DNA of 29,079 bases from a virus: the IMG/VR virus record IMGVR_UViG_3300030328_000329, positions 1 through 29,079 of that record; one strand, 5' to 3'. Positions within the stretch are counted from its first letter, which is position 1; each line of letters opens with the position of its first letter. The notes below the pieces were generated by a model. It worked only from the letters and a program-made list of their open reading frames with translations, had not been told where the DNA came from and did not search any database. Shown here one piece after another: positions 22,774-28,201 of the stretch. The position numbers and the translations under genes were made by a program.

Positions 22774-23423
22774 TGAGTTTTAGTTTGATGGCTAAAGTAT
22801 GGAGTGATGATACCATTGATGATGGTATAAGTAAATTTATTTTACTTTGTCTTGCAGATTATGCAAACAATGAAACAGGTGAATGTTATCCAAGCTATAC
22901 ATCTATAGCAAAGAGAACAGGGTTTGCATTGCGTACAGTTAAAAGCAGAATTAAAATGCTTAATGAAAAAGGATATCTTAATATAGAATCTGGAAACAGT
23001 ATGAAGTCTAATAGATACTATCTGTATCCAAGTGAGACAAAGGTAGTGCATGACATGCACCACGTGGTGCAAGAGATGCACCCTAACCTATCAAGTAACC
23101 TAGATAACTCTATAAAAGAAGATTGGAAACCAAAAGAACAAACAATTAAATCGATTGATAGCAAACATGGAAAGGGGATACTCAATCATGACAATGAAAC
23201 ATATAAGTTTATCAACTACTATCTTGGGACAAACCCAAAGAAATACAAGGATTGGGAAAGAGCATACCACAATTGGTGTGCCAGAGAAGCTGAACGATCA
23301 GCAAATGTCACAAGCATTAAGAGCTTTAAAGCAAGTCGATCATCCAATTCTAACGGATCAGGCAATGGCTTGTATGCTGGACTCATTGCAGAGTTTTCCA
23401 ATGATCAAGAGAATCCGACGTAA
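22773..23423 (+). CDS. Replication initiator-like protein with helix-turn-helix
   Basis: A 216-residue protein. Residues 5-70 (AKVWSDDTIDDGISKFILLC, LADYANNETGECYPSYTSIA, KRTGFALRTVKSRIKMLNEK) form the winged-helix domain of HTH_36-type phage replication proteins. A linker with repeated His (VVHDMHHVVQEMHPNL, 91-106) is encoded by a cluster of palindromes (23046-23082). The C-terminal part has INYYLGTNPKKYKDWERAYH then NWCAREAERS, as in O-like or DnaD-like replication proteins. By analogy with lambda O it probably binds an origin inside its own gene and recruits host or phage helicase-loading factors. The start shares a base with the preceding stop. Its last 119-236 bases overlap the next gene in another frame. 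Confidence 0.75.
   Translation: MSFSLMAKVWSDDTIDDGISKFILLCLADYANNETGECYPSYTSIAKRTGFALRTVKSRIKMLNEKGYLNIESGNSMKSNRYYLYPSETKVVHDMHHVVQEMHPNLSSNLDNSIKEDWKPKEQTIKSIDSKHGKGILNHDNETYKFINYYLGTNPKKYKDWERAYHNWCAREAERSANVTSIKSFKASRSSNSNGSGNGLYAGLIAEFSNDQENPT
23046..23082. repeat. Overlapping palindromes in initiator gene, possible origin
   Basis: GTGCATG-A-CATGCAC (23046-23060) overlaps the perfect 16-bp palindrome TGCACCACGTGGTGCA (23056-23071); ATGCACC follows at 23076-23082. So TGCAC or its complement occurs four times in alternating orientation in 37 bp. Initiator genes of lambdoid phages carry iteron origins in such linker regions. The second palindrome shares the TG..CACGTG..CA skeleton of the parS-like site at 14796-14811. 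Confidence 0.5.
23172..23184 (+). promoter_or_regulatory. Leader motif inside initiator gene
   Basis: AAGGGGATACTCA, one base from the common block, with GGGG ten bases before the ATG at 23188. It lies within the initiator coding sequence and supports 23188 as a real start. Confidence 0.5.
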
Positions 23424-23811
23424 TGCATCAAGTGATTACATTGCAGCTTTAGAATTAGATGTTGAGTCAAAAGAAATCTTAGCAAGGGCAAAGAAAGAGG
23501 TTTTAAAATCTTTAGTTCCATTGCCAAAAGCTGATATAATTCAAAGACTTACGTGGTTAGCAAGCGTTGTTCAAACCAAAGGTGGTGTTGAAGATATGAC
23601 AGTTCGTATCAAAGCACTTGCACAAAATCTTGAAGATGTTCCAGCTGATATTACAATCTTTGTTATCAAACAAATATCAGAAGAAGAAGAGTGGTTCCCA
23701 AGTTGGGCTTCGTTCTATCAAAGATTAAAGCACAGAGTTGCAAACAGAAACTTATATTTAGATAAATTAAATATGGTATCTTTTAGTAAAAAGGAAATAA
23801 GAAATGAGTAA
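23188..23811 (+). CDS. Probable replication (helicase-loader-like) protein
   Basis: A helical protein of about 207 residues in a different frame from the initiator gene it overlaps. The C-terminal region has VRIKALAQNLEDVPADITIF and SEEEEWFPSWASFYQRLKHR, the 'L..LP.D.........W..FP.WA.L...L..R' pattern common in phage proteins grouped with helicase loaders or G39P-like factors. Two starts are possible: ATG 23188, with the leader motif of other early genes, giving a 236-bp overlap; or ATG 23305 (MSQALRALKQVDHPILTDQA), where the sequence looks more conserved but has no ribosome site, giving 119 bp. Its place after the initiator supports a role in replication start. The exact role is inference. 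Confidence 0.62.
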   Translation: MTMKHISLSTTILGQTQRNTRIGKEHTTIGVPEKLNDQQMSQALRALKQVDHPILTDQAMACMLDSLQSFPMIKRIRRNASSDYIAALELDVESKEILARAKKEVLKSLVPLPKADIIQRLTWLASVVQTKGGVEDMTVRIKALAQNLEDVPADITIFVIKQISEEEEWFPSWASFYQRLKHRVANRNLYLDKLNMVSFSKKEIRNE

Positions 23812-23974
23812 TGAAATAGATGATAGAGTTTGTTTGTTTTATGTAGCAAGCAGAATTGAAAGTATTTGGAAGTTGTTTCAAGAAGATGATGCACTTGGTT
23901 TGAAAGAACTTGATGCATTTAAGCGTGAATGTATTTATAATTTAGGTGTAAACGCAAGGTTAAAAAATGAATAA
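23804..23974 (+). CDS. Hypothetical small acidic protein (56 residues)
   Basis: ATG at 23804 overlaps the end of the preceding gene by 8 bp, with AAAAAGGAAATAAGAA before it, a good ribosome site. The protein (MSNEIDDRVCLFYVASRIES, then a Glu/Asp-rich helix, ending GVNARLKNE) is helical. It overlaps the next start by 8 bp. I recognise no family; packing and ribosome site support it. Confidence 0.6.
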   Translation: MSNEIDDRVCLFYVASRIESIWKLFQEDDALGLKELDAFKRECIYNLGVNARLKNE

Positions 23975-24152
23975 AATTATATTATATAGTTTATTAACTG
24001 TTATGCATTTTGATACTGAAGAAGCTTGCCAGATGTGGTCAGATAAAATCTATGGTGATGGATATAAGTGTCATAAGACATACAAGTATGAAGAGTTTTA
24101 TTTAGAGAAACCCCCACTGAAAAGACCAGAAAGTGAGTACTATGGATATTAA
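23967..24152 (+). CDS. Hypothetical small protein (61 residues)
   Basis: Begins MNKIILYSLLTVMHFDTEEA and continues CQMWSDKIYGDGYKCHKTYK, ending in a Pro/Tyr-rich tail. The FDTEEACQMWSDK stretch resembles small proteins in which a residue 'F.t...C....d' faces a short helix, but no family is named. The hydrophobic start (residues 3-14) is too short for a convincing signal peptide. It overlaps both neighbours. Confidence 0.5.
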   Translation: MNKIILYSLLTVMHFDTEEACQMWSDKIYGDGYKCHKTYKYEEFYLEKPPLKRPESEYYGY

Positions 24153-24318
24153 AAAATATACACATAAAGTAAAAGTGTTTCGTGATAGATGGCTTAAAGA
24201 CCCAAAAGAAGTTGACATAAGTCTACCATATGTTCCAAAGAACTTTACCAGACCAGATGAAATAGTTGAGTCATTTCATATTGATTGGGAAGAACAAAAG
24301 AATAAGGGTAGCAATTAA
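24142..24318 (+). CDS. Hypothetical small protein (58 residues)
   Basis: Starts MDIKKYTHKVKVFRDRWLKD and ends in the Glu/Lys-rich SFHIDWEEQKNKGSN. A GTG at 24133 is an alternative start in the same frame. The Trp- and Pro-containing middle (DISLPYVPKNFTRPDEIV) suggests a small folded protein of unknown role. It overlaps the preceding gene by 11 bp, and its stop lies within the loop of the terminator-like hairpin at 24304-24327. Confidence 0.5.
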   Translation: MDIKKYTHKVKVFRDRWLKDPKEVDISLPYVPKNFTRPDEIVESFHIDWEEQKNKGSN

Positions 24319-24327
24319 GCTACCCTT
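24304..24327 (+). terminator. Hairpin at end of second early operon
   Basis: AAGGGTAGC pairs with GCTACCCTT around AATTAA, which holds the stop codon. No long T-run follows, so termination may be partial. A promoter begins 50 bases further on, which fits an operon boundary. The remaining gap to 24488 holds this promoter and its leader only. Confidence 0.6.
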
Positions 24328-24377
24328 ATGGGAGTTTAAAAATATATGATATTAGTTTATAAATAAAATATTATTGC

Positions 24378-24406
24378 TTTACATTTCATGAGTCAAGTAA
24401 TATAAT
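24378..24406 (+). promoter_or_regulatory. Consensus sigma70 promoter for recombination genes
   Basis: TTTACA (24378-24383), a 17-base spacer and a perfect TATAAT (24401-24406). It is the best promoter match in the window and lies between a hairpin and the YqaJ gene. It implies transcription by host RNA polymerase. Confidence 0.85.
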
Positions 24407-24412
24407 TTTTAT

Positions 24413-24462
24413 TGACGGTTGTGCGTCATTTTGTAGGGTCAGCTTAGTCGCTCAAGCTGACC
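24413..24462 (+). promoter_or_regulatory. Leader with two dyads before YqaJ gene
   Basis: TGACG-GTTGTG-CGTCA (24413-24428) begins about where transcription should start and may be an operator. GGTCAGCTT (24437-24445) pairs perfectly with AAGCTGACC (24454-24462) around an 8-base loop, forming a 9-bp stem in the untranslated leader 15 bases before the leader motif. It may be an attenuator or a stabilising stem; there is no T-run. Confidence 0.55.
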
Positions 24463-24476
24463 TTGCCCAACAAAAA

Positions 24477-24488
24477 AAGGGATACACA
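24477..24488 (+). promoter_or_regulatory. Leader motif before YqaJ gene
   Basis: AAGGGATACACA; its final A is the A of the ATG, so GGG is six bases from the start codon. Confidence 0.6.
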
Positions 24489-25033
24489 TGAATCGCAAAG
24501 GCTTTATTGGTGGATCGGATTGTGCAAAGATTATGTCTGGAGATTGGCATGATCTATGGTTAGTCAAGACCGGTAAAAAAGAACCAGATGATTTATCTTT
24601 TAATCACCAGGTACAGATAGGTATTCTAACAGAAGAATATAATCTACTTGTGTTTCAAAAAGAATATGATGTTTCTCTTGAGAATTATCAAAAAGAATAC
24701 ATTATGAATTGGAATGGTGTACCATTGAAAGGTACAATAGATGCTGCAATAAAAGGTCAAGGTGCTATTGTTGAAGCGAAACATACAAGTTCTTTTAACA
24801 AACTGAATGTACAAATAGCTAGATACACACCACAAATACAGTTTTATATGTGGCTATCTAATACAAGCTATTGTTATTTCCCAAACTTTTTTGGTAATGG
24901 AAATGCATGGAGATGTGGGGTCATACAAAAAGATGGAGAGTATATTGATAGGCTCAAGGATATACTTCCTAAGTTTTGGTCACACGTAATAAATAATGTT
25001 GAGCCAGAAGAAGGGATACACAATGTCGAGTAA
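24488..25033 (+). CDS. YqaJ-type viral recombinase / exonuclease
   Basis: A 181-residue PD-(D/E)XK nuclease. GFIGGSDCAKIMSGD (residues 5-19) is the usual YqaJ opening; then Glu49-Glu50 in GILTEEYNL, GTIDAAI with Asp85, IVEAKHTSS with Glu96-x-Lys98 and TPQIQFYMWLS (Gln116, Gln118, Tyr120), the full set of catalytic elements. It is short for the family but seems complete. As a 5'-3' exonuclease it would make single-stranded ends for the annealing protein encoded next. The two genes overlap by 11 bp, a Red-like pair. It is driven by the promoter at 24378-24406. Confidence 0.88.
   Translation: MNRKGFIGGSDCAKIMSGDWHDLWLVKTGKKEPDDLSFNHQVQIGILTEEYNLLVFQKEYDVSLENYQKEYIMNWNGVPLKGTIDAAIKGQGAIVEAKHTSSFNKLNVQIARYTPQIQFYMWLSNTSYCYFPNFFGNGNAWRCGVIQKDGEYIDRLKDILPKFWSHVINNVEPEEGIHNVE
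25011..25022 (+). promoter_or_regulatory. Leader motif before annealing protein gene
   Basis: AAGGGATACACA immediately before the ATG at 25023, within the end of the YqaJ gene. It settles the start: an upstream in-frame ATG at 24996 has no ribosome site. Confidence 0.62.
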
Positions 25034-25475
25034 AAGAAACCCACAAGGTAATTTAAATTTATGGCTTACAGTTGAAAAAACTAATCCAGCACATACAAGA
25101 AAAGCACCAAGTAAGTTTGGTAAAACTATTAATACAATAGATGCTATGCATCAGATTAGAAATGTTACTGAACAGTTTGGTCCTGTTGGTAGTAAGTGGT
25201 CATACACTGTACAATATGATTACCCTACACTTGGAAATATTATGATGGTAATTGCAAAGGTTACTGTCACTACAGTATATGGATCATTTGGACCTGTTGC
25301 TGGAGCAAGAGCTATGATAAATCTTGATGCACCGAAAGCAAAAACAAATGATGATGCACCAAAGATGGCATTAACAGATGGTCTTACAAAAGCAATATCA
25401 CATCTAGGTTTTAATGCTGATGTGTTCTTAGGTAAGTTTGATGATAATAAATATGAGGATAATAAATCATGGTAG
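25023..25475 (+). CDS. Single-strand annealing protein (Rad52/ERF-like)
   Basis: A 150-residue protein. The C-terminal part, DDAPKMALTDGLTKAISHLG (residues 110-129) then FNADVFLGKFDDNKY, follows the 'D...KA.TDALTKALS.LGF.ADVF.G..DDNKY' signature of ERF/Sak-type annealing proteins. The N-terminal part has EKTNPAHTRKAPSKFGKTIN and a middle strand-rich core (VTEQFGPVGSKWSYTVQYDY). It would anneal complementary single strands made by the YqaJ nuclease and help form concatemers or repair ends. It overlaps the next gene by 7 bp. Confidence 0.85.
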   Translation: MSSKRNPQGNLNLWLTVEKTNPAHTRKAPSKFGKTINTIDAMHQIRNVTEQFGPVGSKWSYTVQYDYPTLGNIMMVIAKVTVTTVYGSFGPVAGARAMINLDAPKAKTNDDAPKMALTDGLTKAISHLGFNADVFLGKFDDNKYEDNKSW

Positions 25476-25885
25476 AACAATACGACAATACAAATAGTGG
25501 AGCTTGCTTCAAGCCTTACAATCAAGAGGATAGATTAATTTTAAGTGGAAAGGTTGATATCAATGGACAAGAACATAGAGTTGTTTGTATAAATGAAGAA
25601 ACAAAAACGGGTACAAAGGTTGTGCAAGTGTACACAAAGCTTTGTACTCTCTGGAATAATGATAAGACAAATGATAATCAGCCAGATAAAAGTGGACCGA
25701 TTGAAGAAAAATTTAATAAGGATACTCCACTAAAAATATCTGCATGGAGAAGAAAAGATAAAAATGGTAGTGATTATTTAAGTCTAAGTGTATCTGAAAA
25801 GATGCAAAAGAGAACTGAGTTTGATGGTGGCTATCAGCATATGGAAGAAAAGAAAACTCCCATAGATGATGATGTACCATTTTAG
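25469..25885 (+). CDS. SSB-like / DUF736-like single-strand DNA-binding protein
   Basis: A 138-residue protein ending in IDDDVPF, the acidic tail tip typical of single-strand binding proteins that dock partner proteins. The N-terminal NTNSGACFKPYNQEDRLILS, GKVDINGQEHRVVC resembles the small DUF736-type OB domain ('N.G.LFKN......P...G..NI.G.EY....W'). The second half, PLKISAWRRKDKNGSDYLSL SVSEK, repeats a similar strand. It completes the nuclease, annealing protein and SSB trio. It is the last gene before a 213-base non-coding gap. Confidence 0.7.
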   Translation: MVEQYDNTNSGACFKPYNQEDRLILSGKVDINGQEHRVVCINEETKTGTKVVQVYTKLCTLWNNDKTNDNQPDKSGPIEEKFNKDTPLKISAWRRKDKNGSDYLSLSVSEKMQKRTEFDGGYQHMEEKKTPIDDDVPF

Positions 25886-25888
25886 GAA

Positions 25889-25952
25889 TATACTAGAGTT
25901 GATTTATAACTATGAATAGATTCGGAACCATTCACCAATTAACTCTAGTATA
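25889..25952. repeat. 12-bp perfect inverted repeat, first of three
   Basis: TATACTAGAGTT (25889-25900) and AACTCTAGTATA (25941-25952); the pairing continues inward for four more positions, one of them G-U on the plus strand. The 32-base inner segment holds weak pairing only. It begins three bases after the SSB-like stop. No T-run follows. Confidence 0.75.
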
Positions 25953-25961
25953 ACATATAAC

Positions 25962-26004
25962 GTATGGCTATGGTTTGTGTATCCCAATTCCACCATAGCC
26001 ATAC
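25962..26004. repeat. 12-bp perfect inverted repeat, second of three
   Basis: GTATGGCTATGG (25962-25973) and CCATAGCCATAC (25993-26004) around a 19-base loop. It is 9 bases from the first repeat. The arm itself contains a near-repeat (TATGGCTATGG), so slipped pairing is possible. Confidence 0.75.
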
Positions 26005-26059
26005 ACCAGAATTTGGTTCAAAAACATAGGGGTTTATGAACTATTTTAGAAATGTCGTA

Positions 26060-26084
26060 GGTTATTAAATACGATTTAATAACC
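26060..26084. repeat. 11-bp perfect inverted repeat, third of three
   Basis: GGTTATTAAAT (26060-26070), ACG, ATTTAATAACC (26074-26084). In RNA this hairpin ends three bases before the AGGAG ribosome site of the gene at 26099. As DNA it is a 25-bp near-palindrome, a size that suits a dimeric regulator. Confidence 0.75.
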
Positions 26085-26098
26085 AACAGGAGATGTAA

Positions 26099-26380
26099 AT
26101 GACAAGAGCGCAATTCTTAAGAGAAGTTGGTGACACACTAGATAAAAGACAACACGTCTATGGCAATCCAAATGATAATCTTAGAGCCATAGCTAAGTGT
26201 TGGTCAGAATATAAAGGGATAGATTTTACATACCTTGATGTATGTATTATGATGATACTTACAAAAGCTATGAGATTAAAACAGCAACCTAATCATGAAG
26301 ATTCATATAAAGATATAGCTGGTTATTCTACATTAGCTATGGAGTTTATTGGGAAAGCTCGAAATGAGGACCATCAATAA
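26099..26380 (+). CDS. DUF6378 (MazG-like) protein
   Basis: A 93-residue protein with the pattern of DUF6378: MTRAQFLREVGDTLDKRQHV, YGNPNDNLRAIAKCWSEYKG, then FTYLDVCIMMILTKAMRLKQ, NHEDSYKDIAGYSTLAMEF. The all-helical 'YG.P..N.......W..Y......D....M.L.K..R......H.D...D..GY' layout is related to MazG-type nucleotide pyrophosphohydrolases, so a role in the nucleotide pool is possible, not shown. AGGAG precedes the ATG. It is alone between three inverted repeats and a terminator, and its 3' end overlaps the opposing endolysin gene by 35 bp. Confidence 0.78.
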   Translation: MTRAQFLREVGDTLDKRQHVYGNPNDNLRAIAKCWSEYKGIDFTYLDVCIMMILTKAMRLKQQPNHEDSYKDIAGYSTLAMEFIGKARNEDHQ

Positions 26381-26798
26381 AAGGTCTGCGACCTTGTCCT
26401 TTTCTTAGATCAATGTAATCATTCATTGCATCTTGCATTGAACCATCAAACTCTCTGATGTCTGGTATGTGCCAAGCACAACCCCAACGTATTCCAACAC
26501 CACATATCTCAGCTGATCTCTTCATTGCATCTGCAATGTTATCATAGAGAGTCAGCTCCCATGATGCCCTCGAACCAACATAAGCCATGAGGTCCACTGC
26601 ATCTCCTGTAAGATGTTTTGATTTGATTGTTTGACTTGCACCTTTAGCAACAAGTTCTTTCTGTTGTTCTAAAGTTCTGAGTCCTTGTATCACACCAAAA
26701 TCAATAGATGTATGTTCTATGGCTGTGGTCACTATAGCTACAAGTTCTGTTTTAACACCACTTAAATTATCTTTGCTTCTTTGTGATAGTTTATACAT
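26346..26798 (-). CDS. M15-family peptidase endolysin
   Basis: A 150-residue peptidase with the zinc site of the M15 (VanY / L-alanyl-D-glutamate peptidase) family: SKHLTGDAVDL (His62, Asp69) and DGPHFEL (catalytic Asp142, His145), plus IQGLRTLEQQKELVAKGAS near residues 37-55. It should cut the peptide part of peptidoglycan and lyse the host. No signal peptide is present, so it needs a holin to reach the wall; candidates lie just upstream. The start (GGAGGAG, ATG overlapping the previous stop as TAATG) is clear. It is the last gene of the leftward late unit. Confidence 0.9.
   Translation of the reverse strand: MYKLSQRSKDNLSGVKTELVAIVTTAIEHTSIDFGVIQGLRTLEQQKELVAKGASQTIKSKHLTGDAVDLMAYVGSRASWELTLYDNIADAMKRSAEICGVGIRWGCAWHIPDIREFDGSMQDAMNDYIDLRKGQGRRPFIDGPHFELSQ
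26381..26405 (+). terminator. Early-operon terminator inside endolysin gene
   Basis: Directly after the stop of the DUF6378 gene, AAGGTC-TGC-GACCTT forms a short stem and is followed by GTCCTTTTCTT. It would end rightward transcription. The same bases encode the last residues of the endolysin on the other strand (around RKGQGRRPF), so coding and terminator share sequence. Confidence 0.6.
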
Positions 26799-27550
26799 TA
26801 GGTATCTCCTCCAAATAAACTTCTTCCTTTATTGATTAGTGGGAAACTAGCTTCAACTTCTGCACCAGTTAAACGAAAATTATTGCTAAACAAAGTACCT
26901 GTTGATGTTGGTTTAAAACTGAATGATGCAGTTGGAACTGATGATGTTCCTAAATCTTTAGCTAAATTAAAAAAAGATGTTTGAGAAACACCTAACCTTT
27001 CATTAGATAATGAACCATATAAAAGTCTATTGGGTTCTGTAATGTAAAAAGAGGTTTCTGGTGGAGCATCAACTAAGTCTTTTAAACTTTGTACCTCTTC
27101 ATTATCATCACTAAATGGTGTATCAATATAAACATAAGTAACTTCTTGAGGTACAGTTGTGGACTTTGTTGTTGACTTTACATTACTACTTGTTTGTTTG
27201 GTTGTAGCTTTTGGAATACCACTACCACCTTGACCTGTTCCTGTACCTTCTGGATTTTTATAATACTTATCCCCTACAGTACCAGGTGAATTAGTTAGAT
27301 AAGTTTCTTCTTGTTGTCTGAATGCTATCTTCTGTGCAGCAGTAGGTTTGTCATCTTTAGTCGTACCATCTGGTCTTAGTTTTGGTCCAGCAGTCCCAAT
27401 AGATTTGGTCAGACTTTTTTTTTCACGTTCTCTAAAAGTTTTAGCTTTCTGCCTTCTGGTAGATTCTCTTATTTTATTTTGTTGTGCAGCTTTCTTCCCA
27501 GTATTAGATGTAAATTTACCTTTAACCCCATAGCCATCATTATAAGCCAT
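26798..27550 (-). CDS. Unknown low-complexity late protein (250 residues)
   Basis: The N-terminal 85 residues are strongly basic and helical (NKIRESTRRQKAKTFREREK), the middle is Gly/Thr/Ser/Lys-rich and probably disordered (residues 95-135), and the C-terminal 110 residues look folded (TYVYIDTPFSDDNEEVQSLK, ending INKGRSLFGGDT). No family is recognised. Lying between holin-like and endolysin genes in the late operon, it could be a minor virion or DNA-binding protein. It starts on the last base of the next upstream stop and its own stop overlaps the endolysin start. Confidence 0.6.
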   Translation of the reverse strand: MAYNDGYGVKGKFTSNTGKKAAQQNKIRESTRRQKAKTFREREKKSLTKSIGTAGPKLRPDGTTKDDKPTAAQKIAFRQQEETYLTNSPGTVGDKYYKNPEGTGTGQGGSGIPKATTKQTSSNVKSTTKSTTVPQEVTYVYIDTPFSDDNEEVQSLKDLVDAPPETSFYITEPNRLLYGSLSNERLGVSQTSFFNLAKDLGTSSVPTASFSFKPTSTGTLFSNNFRLTGAEVEASFPLINKGRSLFGGDT

Positions 27551-27906
27551 TATTTTCTACCTCCAAAAAATTTAGTTGCTGATCTTATACCAAAGGATGC
27601 AGCAATTACCACACCAAAAGAATATGTATACCATGCTGGAGCTTGCTCTAATGCTTGGAAACCAGCAAATGCCATTGCTCTTGTTTCATCAGAAATGAAG
27701 CACAACAAAAATGGTAGGCTTAATAAAACCGTTATCCATTCATCCTTCCAGCTAGATTGTGTAGCTTTGATAGCTTCTAAATCCCAATCAATTTCACCGG
27801 TCAGTTGTTTCTTTTGTATCTCTGCTTTTACTTTTTGTGTTTGTACCTTGCCATCTACATAACTAGATGCCAATGAACCTAAAGATTTAACAATTGTTAG
27901 TATCAT
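27550..27906 (-). CDS. Holin-like membrane protein (gene-transfer-release holin type)
   Basis: About 118 residues from ATG 27906, which has GGAGAAAG at good spacing; an in-frame ATG at 27921 has no such site. A Lys/Glu-rich amphipathic helix (DGKVQTQKVKAEIQKKQLTG) is followed by SWKDEWITVLLSLPFLLCFI, a first membrane span, then QAPAWYTYSFGVVIAASFGI, a second. The 'SWKDEW....L..P....F.......GF..L...P.WY' pattern is that of the three-span holin family named for release of gene transfer agents. It would permeabilise the inner membrane for the M15 endolysin encoded two genes downstream. Confidence 0.75.
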   Translation of the reverse strand: MILTIVKSLGSLASSYVDGKVQTQKVKAEIQKKQLTGEIDWDLEAIKATQSSWKDEWITVLLSLPFLLCFISDETRAMAFAGFQALEQAPAWYTYSFGVVIAASFGIRSATKFFGGRK

Positions 27907-28102
27907 TTTTTCTTTCTCCATTCATCCAGATTCCAAAGCAACCTGTTAATGCACCCATACAAACAGACACTAATCCACTTTGTTGTATCGTTGGATCATC
28001 TAATCCCATATACCAATGAACACTTTGATAAGTTAGGATAGTAACCACAAGCATCATAAGTCTTGGGAATATTTTATAATCATCTATAATTGTAGCTGGC
28101 AT
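27887..28102 (-). CDS. Small two-span membrane protein, possible second holin
   Basis: A 71-residue protein with two hydrophobic segments (about 13-31, PRLMMLVVTILTYQSVHWYM, and 41-60, QSGLVSVCMGALTGCFGIWM) joined by GLDDPTIQ, and a charged tail (NGERKNDTNNC). Small phage proteins of the type 'PR......Y....W.MGL.DP...Q...VS...G....WFG' occur beside lysis genes and are sometimes called holins. It precedes the holin-like gene with a 20-bp overlap. Holin, antiholin or pinholin roles cannot be separated by sequence. The ribosome site is GAGG. Confidence 0.65.
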   Translation of the reverse strand: MPATIIDDYKIFPRLMMLVVTILTYQSVHWYMGLDDPTIQQSGLVSVCMGALTGCFGIWMNGERKNDTNNC

Positions 28103-28108
28103 ATTACC

Positions 28109-28201
28109 TCACTTAATAAATAACCATTTTGGTTCATACCATGTACACCAAACATAAGATAAAAGAACTATCATTACAAATATAATATCTTTCTCAGACA
28201 T
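28109..28201 (-). CDS. Tiny single-span membrane protein (30 residues)
   Basis: ATG at 28201 overlaps the end of the upstream gene by 8 bp and its stop is 6 bases before the next start. The peptide is MSEKDIIFVMIVLLSYVWCT then WYEPKWLFIK: a polar start, one hydrophobic span and an aromatic tail. Perfect packing in a membrane-protein cluster supports it. It could be an accessory lysis peptide. Confidence 0.5.
   Translation of the reverse strand: MSEKDIIFVMIVLLSYVWCTWYEPKWLFIK

Noticed and set aside
22812-22829. ATACCAT/ATGGTAT dyad early in the initiator gene
   Set aside because: Short, inside coding sequence and explained by Asp/Ile codons; not near a promoter or other repeats.
23219-23401. 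Minus-strand open frames inside the replication genes
   Set aside because: They lie antisense to two well-supported genes, lack ribosome sites and show no family pattern.
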